Source: an uncultured Opitutales bacterium (GTDB lineage Bacteria; Verrucomicrobiota; Verrucomicrobiia; Opitutales; UBA9783). Taken from it: a stretch of DNA of 17,305 nt. The position numbers and the translations under genes are program-made. The DNA is taken from positions 1 to 17,305 of the forward strand of contig CAKUXH010000013.1 in assembly GCA_934700265.1 (NCBI GenBank), given 5' to 3'. The notes under the pieces were generated by a model. The model searched no databases. It was not told where the DNA came from and saw only the letters and a list, made by a program, of their open reading frames with translations. This document shows positions 14,794-17,305 of the stretch, one piece after another. Position 1 is the stretch's first letter. Every line of letters begins with the position of its first letter.

Positions 14794-15429
14794 TTAATCT
14801 TCATTCAAAAGTTCACCAACATTCCCTGAAATAAGAGCAGGGATATTTTTTAAAATTTTGTCTATAGGCCAGTTCCACCAGGCAATATGTAAAAGTTGGT
14901 CAATTTCAATATCTGAAAAACGTTTTCGAATTAATTTTGCAGGATTTCCACCAACGATAGAATAAGGTTCTACATTTTTTGTTACAAGAGAATTGGCTCC
15001 AATTATAGCTCCATCTCCGACATGAACTCCAGGCATGAATGTAACATTGTATCCAATCCAAACATCATTACCCATAACAGTATCACCTTTAAATGGGTAT
15101 TGGAAATCTTTCGGATATGCCTGTTGGCATTCTCGCGAAAAAATAGCAAAAGGAAATGTTGAAACACCTTGTAATGAATGAAACATACCGTTCATCAAAA
15201 ATTTTACCCCGCTTGCTATTTGACAAAACTTCCCAATAATTAGTTTATCATGCAAAAAATCAAAGTGATAAAGCACATTGTTTTGAAAATTTCGAACATC
15301 CTTTTCATCATCGTAATATGTGTAATCTCCAACAATGATATTTGGATTTGTAATAACATTTTTTAAAAAACAAGTTCTTTCTGTTTTATTAAACAACGGA
15401 TATTTAATAGATGGATCTGGAAAATACAT
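14794..15429 (-). CDS. Xenobiotic acetyltransferase, Vat/CatB-like (left-handed beta-helix)
   Basis: This protein of about 211 residues belongs to the hexapeptide-repeat acyltransferases that acetylate streptogramin A (Vat) or chloramphenicol (CatB). The catalytic His is His84 in [20 protein letters not shown], matching the MNGANH...STYPF segment of Vat enzymes. [14 protein letters not shown] precedes it, and the beta-helix repeats [34 protein letters not shown] and the family's [15 protein letters not shown] follow. The WWNWP near 172 also fits. The true substrate is inferred. I take ATG at 15429 with AGGAGG (15446-15441) 11 bp upstream; TTG at 15438 would sit only 2 bp from it. The Shine-Dalgarno overlaps the rsmD stop. 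Codon and base use look like the neighbours, so if acquired, it is not recent. Confidence 0.9.
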   Translation of the reverse strand: MYFPDPSIKYPLFNKTERTCFLKNVITNPNIIVGDYTYYDDEKDVRNFQNNVLYHFDFLHDKLIIGKFCQIASGVKFLMNGMFHSLQGVSTFPFAIFSRECQQAYPKDFQYPFKGDTVMGNDVWIGYNVTFMPGVHVGDGAIIGANSLVTKNVEPYSIVGGNPAKLIRKRFSDIEIDQLLHIAWWNWPIDKILKNIPALISGNVGELLNED

Positions 15430-15440
15430 AATACTCAATT

Positions 15441-15446
15441 CCTCCT
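15441..15446 (-). promoter_or_regulatory. Shine-Dalgarno AGGAGG of the acetyltransferase gene
   Basis: AGGAGG on the minus strand overlaps the rsmD stop codon TAG (15447-15445). It lies 11 bp from ATG 15429, which decides the start against TTG at 15438, and suggests coupling with rsmD translation. Confidence 0.7.
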
Positions 15447-16020
15447 ACTTTATTTTAAATAAATTTATTACAGGAGCATTTTTCTTTTTTGAAGGTTTTA
15501 TGGGATATAAAGGTTGCCACTGAGAATCACTTGGCCAAATAAACTGTGAAGGGTACTCTAAAGCTAAAACTGTTTTAGGAGAAACGTTCGCAATTCGATT
15601 GAAAAAATCAAAAATTTTATTCCTTGAAGTTTCCCAAAAGCGATAAGGTGGATCAAAAAATAGATAATCGACAACCCCTATTTTATCTAGATTTAACTTA
15701 AAAACATCTATGTTAAAAATATTTACAGAAGCCTCTACAAGCCGTTGGGCACTTTTACACACTTTAATACAATTTGATTTTAAAACCGTTATTACATTTA
15801 AATCTTGTTCTACAAATAAACACTTTTGAGCATTTCTACTTAGTGCTTCTAGTCCATAAGCGCCTGTTCCTGCAAAACAATCTAAAACTATAGCATTTTT
15901 TATTAACGGGCCAATACAATTGAAGATGCGTTCACGTGCAAAATCGGTAGCTGGACGTACCTCACCTTTTTGAGGTACATCCAATATGATACCACGTGCA
16001 GCTCCACCTGTAATTCTCAT
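15445..16020 (-). CDS. rsmD: 16S rRNA (guanine(966)-N2)-methyltransferase RsmD
   Basis: RsmD methylates G966 of 16S rRNA in the 30S subunit with S-adenosylmethionine. The 191-residue length is standard. It opens MRITGGAARGIILDVP, then VRPATDFARERIFN (the RPT-x-RE-FN motif), the SAM-binding LDCFAGTGAYGLEALSR (about 46-62) with LFVEQD after it, and the catalytic FFDPPY near 121-126. It starts directly after the gltX stop (TAA then ATG with no gap), so the two are one transcript. The C-terminus (KPSKKKNAPVINLFKIK) is basic. Confidence 0.94.
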   Translation of the reverse strand: MRITGGAARGIILDVPQKGEVRPATDFARERIFNCIGPLIKNAIVLDCFAGTGAYGLEALSRNAQKCLFVEQDLNVITVLKSNCIKVCKSAQRLVEASVNIFNIDVFKLNLDKIGVVDYLFFDPPYRFWETSRNKIFDFFNRIANVSPKTVLALEYPSQFIWPSDSQWQPLYPIKPSKKKNAPVINLFKIK

Positions 16021-17305
16021 TTAAAACAAGTGTGCATCTAAACAGCGTTGTATTCGCGTTAAAACTTTTTCCTTACCCATTACGACTAACATATGGTAAA
16101 GACTTGGACCTACACCACGGCCTGAAACAGCAAAGCGCAGTGTATGGATGTAATCCCCCGCAGGAAGATTTTTCTCTGTACTTAAATTTTTTAAATGTGT
16201 TTCGATGGTAGCGCAATCAAATGTAGGCAAACCTTCGATTAGCTTTTTAATTTCAGGTAAACGTTCTTGCGGATTATGTCTCAGTATTTTTTGAAGTGTC
16301 TTTTCATCAAATTCGTAATTATTATCGAAGAAATAAGTGATAAAGTGAGGTAATTCTTCAAATGAACGCAATTTCTCTTGAACAATCGCAAAAACATCTT
16401 TTAACAAAACATCTTGCTTAAGATAATCTTCATGCCCTGTTTTGATCAATACTTCACATCCTTTAGCATAAAACGCTTCTTTAGATAAACCCTTTACATG
16501 TTCAGAATTGATGTAATTTAACTTTTTCTCATCAAAACGTGCATGCGTTTTATTAATTCCAGGTAAATCAAATGCAGCAATAATTTCATCCAATGACATC
16601 AGTTCTCGATCATTTTTTGGAGACCAACCAAGTAAAGATAAATAGTTAATTAAGCCCTCTGGCAAAAAGAACTTATCACGATATTCTTCCACTAATGAAC
16701 CGCGATCCCGTTTGCTCATTTTACCTGGACCATCTGTTTTCAAAATTAATGGAATATGTGCAAATTTAGGAGCTTGAACTCCAAAAGCTTTGTATAATTC
16801 CATGTGTTTGCTAGTATTAGACAAGTGATCTTCTCCACGAATTACATGTGTAATTTTCATATCAATGTCATCAATAACATTAACAAAGTGGAATACAGGG
16901 GTACCATTGGAACGGTAAATAACAAAATCTTTCTCTTCCAAACGATTTACTGGACCATGAATAACATCATCAATGGTTTGCATTTCACCAGAAACCTTTA
17001 ACCAAATCGCACCTTCCTTTTCATAGACACGACCATTGTCTTGTAATCGTTTTAAATATTTTTTATAAATATCGTTACGTTCACTTTGAAAATAAGGACC
17101 ATAAGGGCCACCTACTTCAGGTCCTTCATCCCAATCAAGTCCCATCCAACGCAAATTAGTTAACAAAGATTCTAAGGATTCTTTCTTATTGCGTTCAGTA
17201 TCGGAATCTTCAATACGAAGTACAAATGTACCTTGGGTATGTTTTGCATACAACCAATTAAATAAAGCCGTACGAGCACCACCAATATGGAAATATCCCG
17301 TAGGG
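16021..17305 (-). CDS. gltX: Glutamate-tRNA ligase (5' end beyond window)
   Basis: GltX charges tRNA-Glu with glutamate in the cytoplasm. The right edge cuts the gene: reading continues upstream of the first Met (17253) as PTGYFHIGGARTALFNWLYA, which holds the class I HIGH-type signature, so about ten N-terminal codons are missing. FVLRIEDSDTERN, VIHGPVNR, IRGEDHLSNTSKHMELYKAFG and the KMSKR loop (coded at 16722-16708) follow. The C-terminal anticodon-binding part ends in RIQRCLDAHLF, with the usual AVSGRGVGPSLY motif. Whether it is discriminating or also charges tRNA-Gln cannot be told. The gene is the first visible in a minus-strand row with rsmD. Confidence 0.96.
   Translation of the reverse strand, partial: PTGYFHIGGARTALFNWLYAKHTQGTFVLRIEDSDTERNKKESLESLLTNLRWMGLDWDEGPEVGGPYGPYFQSERNDIYKKYLKRLQDNGRVYEKEGAIWLKVSGEMQTIDDVIHGPVNRLEEKDFVIYRSNGTPVFHFVNVIDDIDMKITHVIRGEDHLSNTSKHMELYKAFGVQAPKFAHIPLILKTDGPGKMSKRDRGSLVEEYRDKFFLPEGLINYLSLLGWSPKNDRELMSLDEIIAAFDLPGINKTHARFDEKKLNYINSEHVKGLSKEAFYAKGCEVLIKTGHEDYLKQDVLLKDVFAIVQEKLRSFEELPHFITYFFDNNYEFDEKTLQKILRHNPQERLPEIKKLIEGLPTFDCATIETHLKNLSTEKNLPAGDYIHTLRFAVSGRGVGPSLYHMLVVMGKEKVLTRIQRCLDAHLF

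Noticed and set aside
1..17305. tRNA, rRNA, CRISPR, insertion sequence or phage genes
   Set aside because: No spaced direct repeats, transposase motifs, terminal repeats or cloverleaf-like sequences were seen; gaps are too short and AT-rich to hold stable RNA genes.
17254..17305. Short gltX beginning at the Met coded at 17253
   Set aside because: The frame continues upstream through the HIGH-type motif to the window edge, so the Met is internal and the gene is cut by the window.

Overview
The window is a densely coded, AT-rich segment (roughly one third G+C; the longest non-coding gap is nearer 15-20% in parts) of a bacterial chromosome. The gene content points to the PVC superphylum (Planctomycetes-Verrucomicrobia-Chlamydiae) and to an intracellular lifestyle. 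The main clues are a Tlc/NTT-family nucleotide translocase, an LL-diaminopimelate aminotransferase-like enzyme, and a GreA carrying a ~465-residue N-terminal extension of the kind known from Chlamydiae and Verrucomicrobia. MurA keeps the catalytic Cys that Chlamydia replaces with Asp, and the aminotransferase active-site motif is not the chlamydial DapL form. I therefore lean towards an intracellular or endosymbiotic member of the Verrucomicrobiota, but a non-Chlamydiaceae chlamydia is not excluded. This is inference from protein motifs only.

Layout: (1) 1-1950, plus strand: end of mlaE, then mlaF and mlaD, an Mla-type phospholipid transport operon cut by the left edge. (2) 1947-4689, minus strand: the nucleotide translocase followed by the overlapping aminotransferase gene, with a near-consensus promoter upstream. 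(3) 4834-7018, minus strand: a basic Cys-cluster protein, murA, and a small polar protein with a calcium-loop-like motif. (4) 7019-7334: the only long non-coding gap, an AT-rich divergent promoter region with a perfect 17-nt palindrome. (5) 7335-7841, plus strand: an unknown, probably secreted helical protein whose signal peptide is coded upstream but is out of frame with the nearest ATG. (6) 7979-10580, plus strand: ffh, pgpA and a WalJ/YycJ-like metallo-hydrolase, joined by ATGA overlaps. (7) 10577-17305, minus strand: gltX (5' end off the right edge), rsmD, a Vat/CatB-like acetyltransferase, long greA, and recD2.

How the genes fit together: most of the window is core cell maintenance. It covers outer-membrane lipid asymmetry (Mla), peptidoglycan precursors (MurA and the DAP-pathway aminotransferase), membrane protein targeting and phosphatidylglycerol synthesis (Ffh, PgpA), translation (GltX, RsmD), transcript cleavage (GreA) and DNA repair (RecD2). 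The lifestyle-specific parts are the nucleotide translocase, which suggests import of host nucleotides, three unrecognised proteins (4834-5181, 6527-7018, 7335-7841), and a xenobiotic acetyltransferase inserted in the translation/transcription operon. Packing is tight: genes in a row overlap by ATGA or abut, and both convergent pairs share overlapping stop codons with no room for a terminator between them. No tRNA, rRNA, CRISPR array or insertion sequence was seen.
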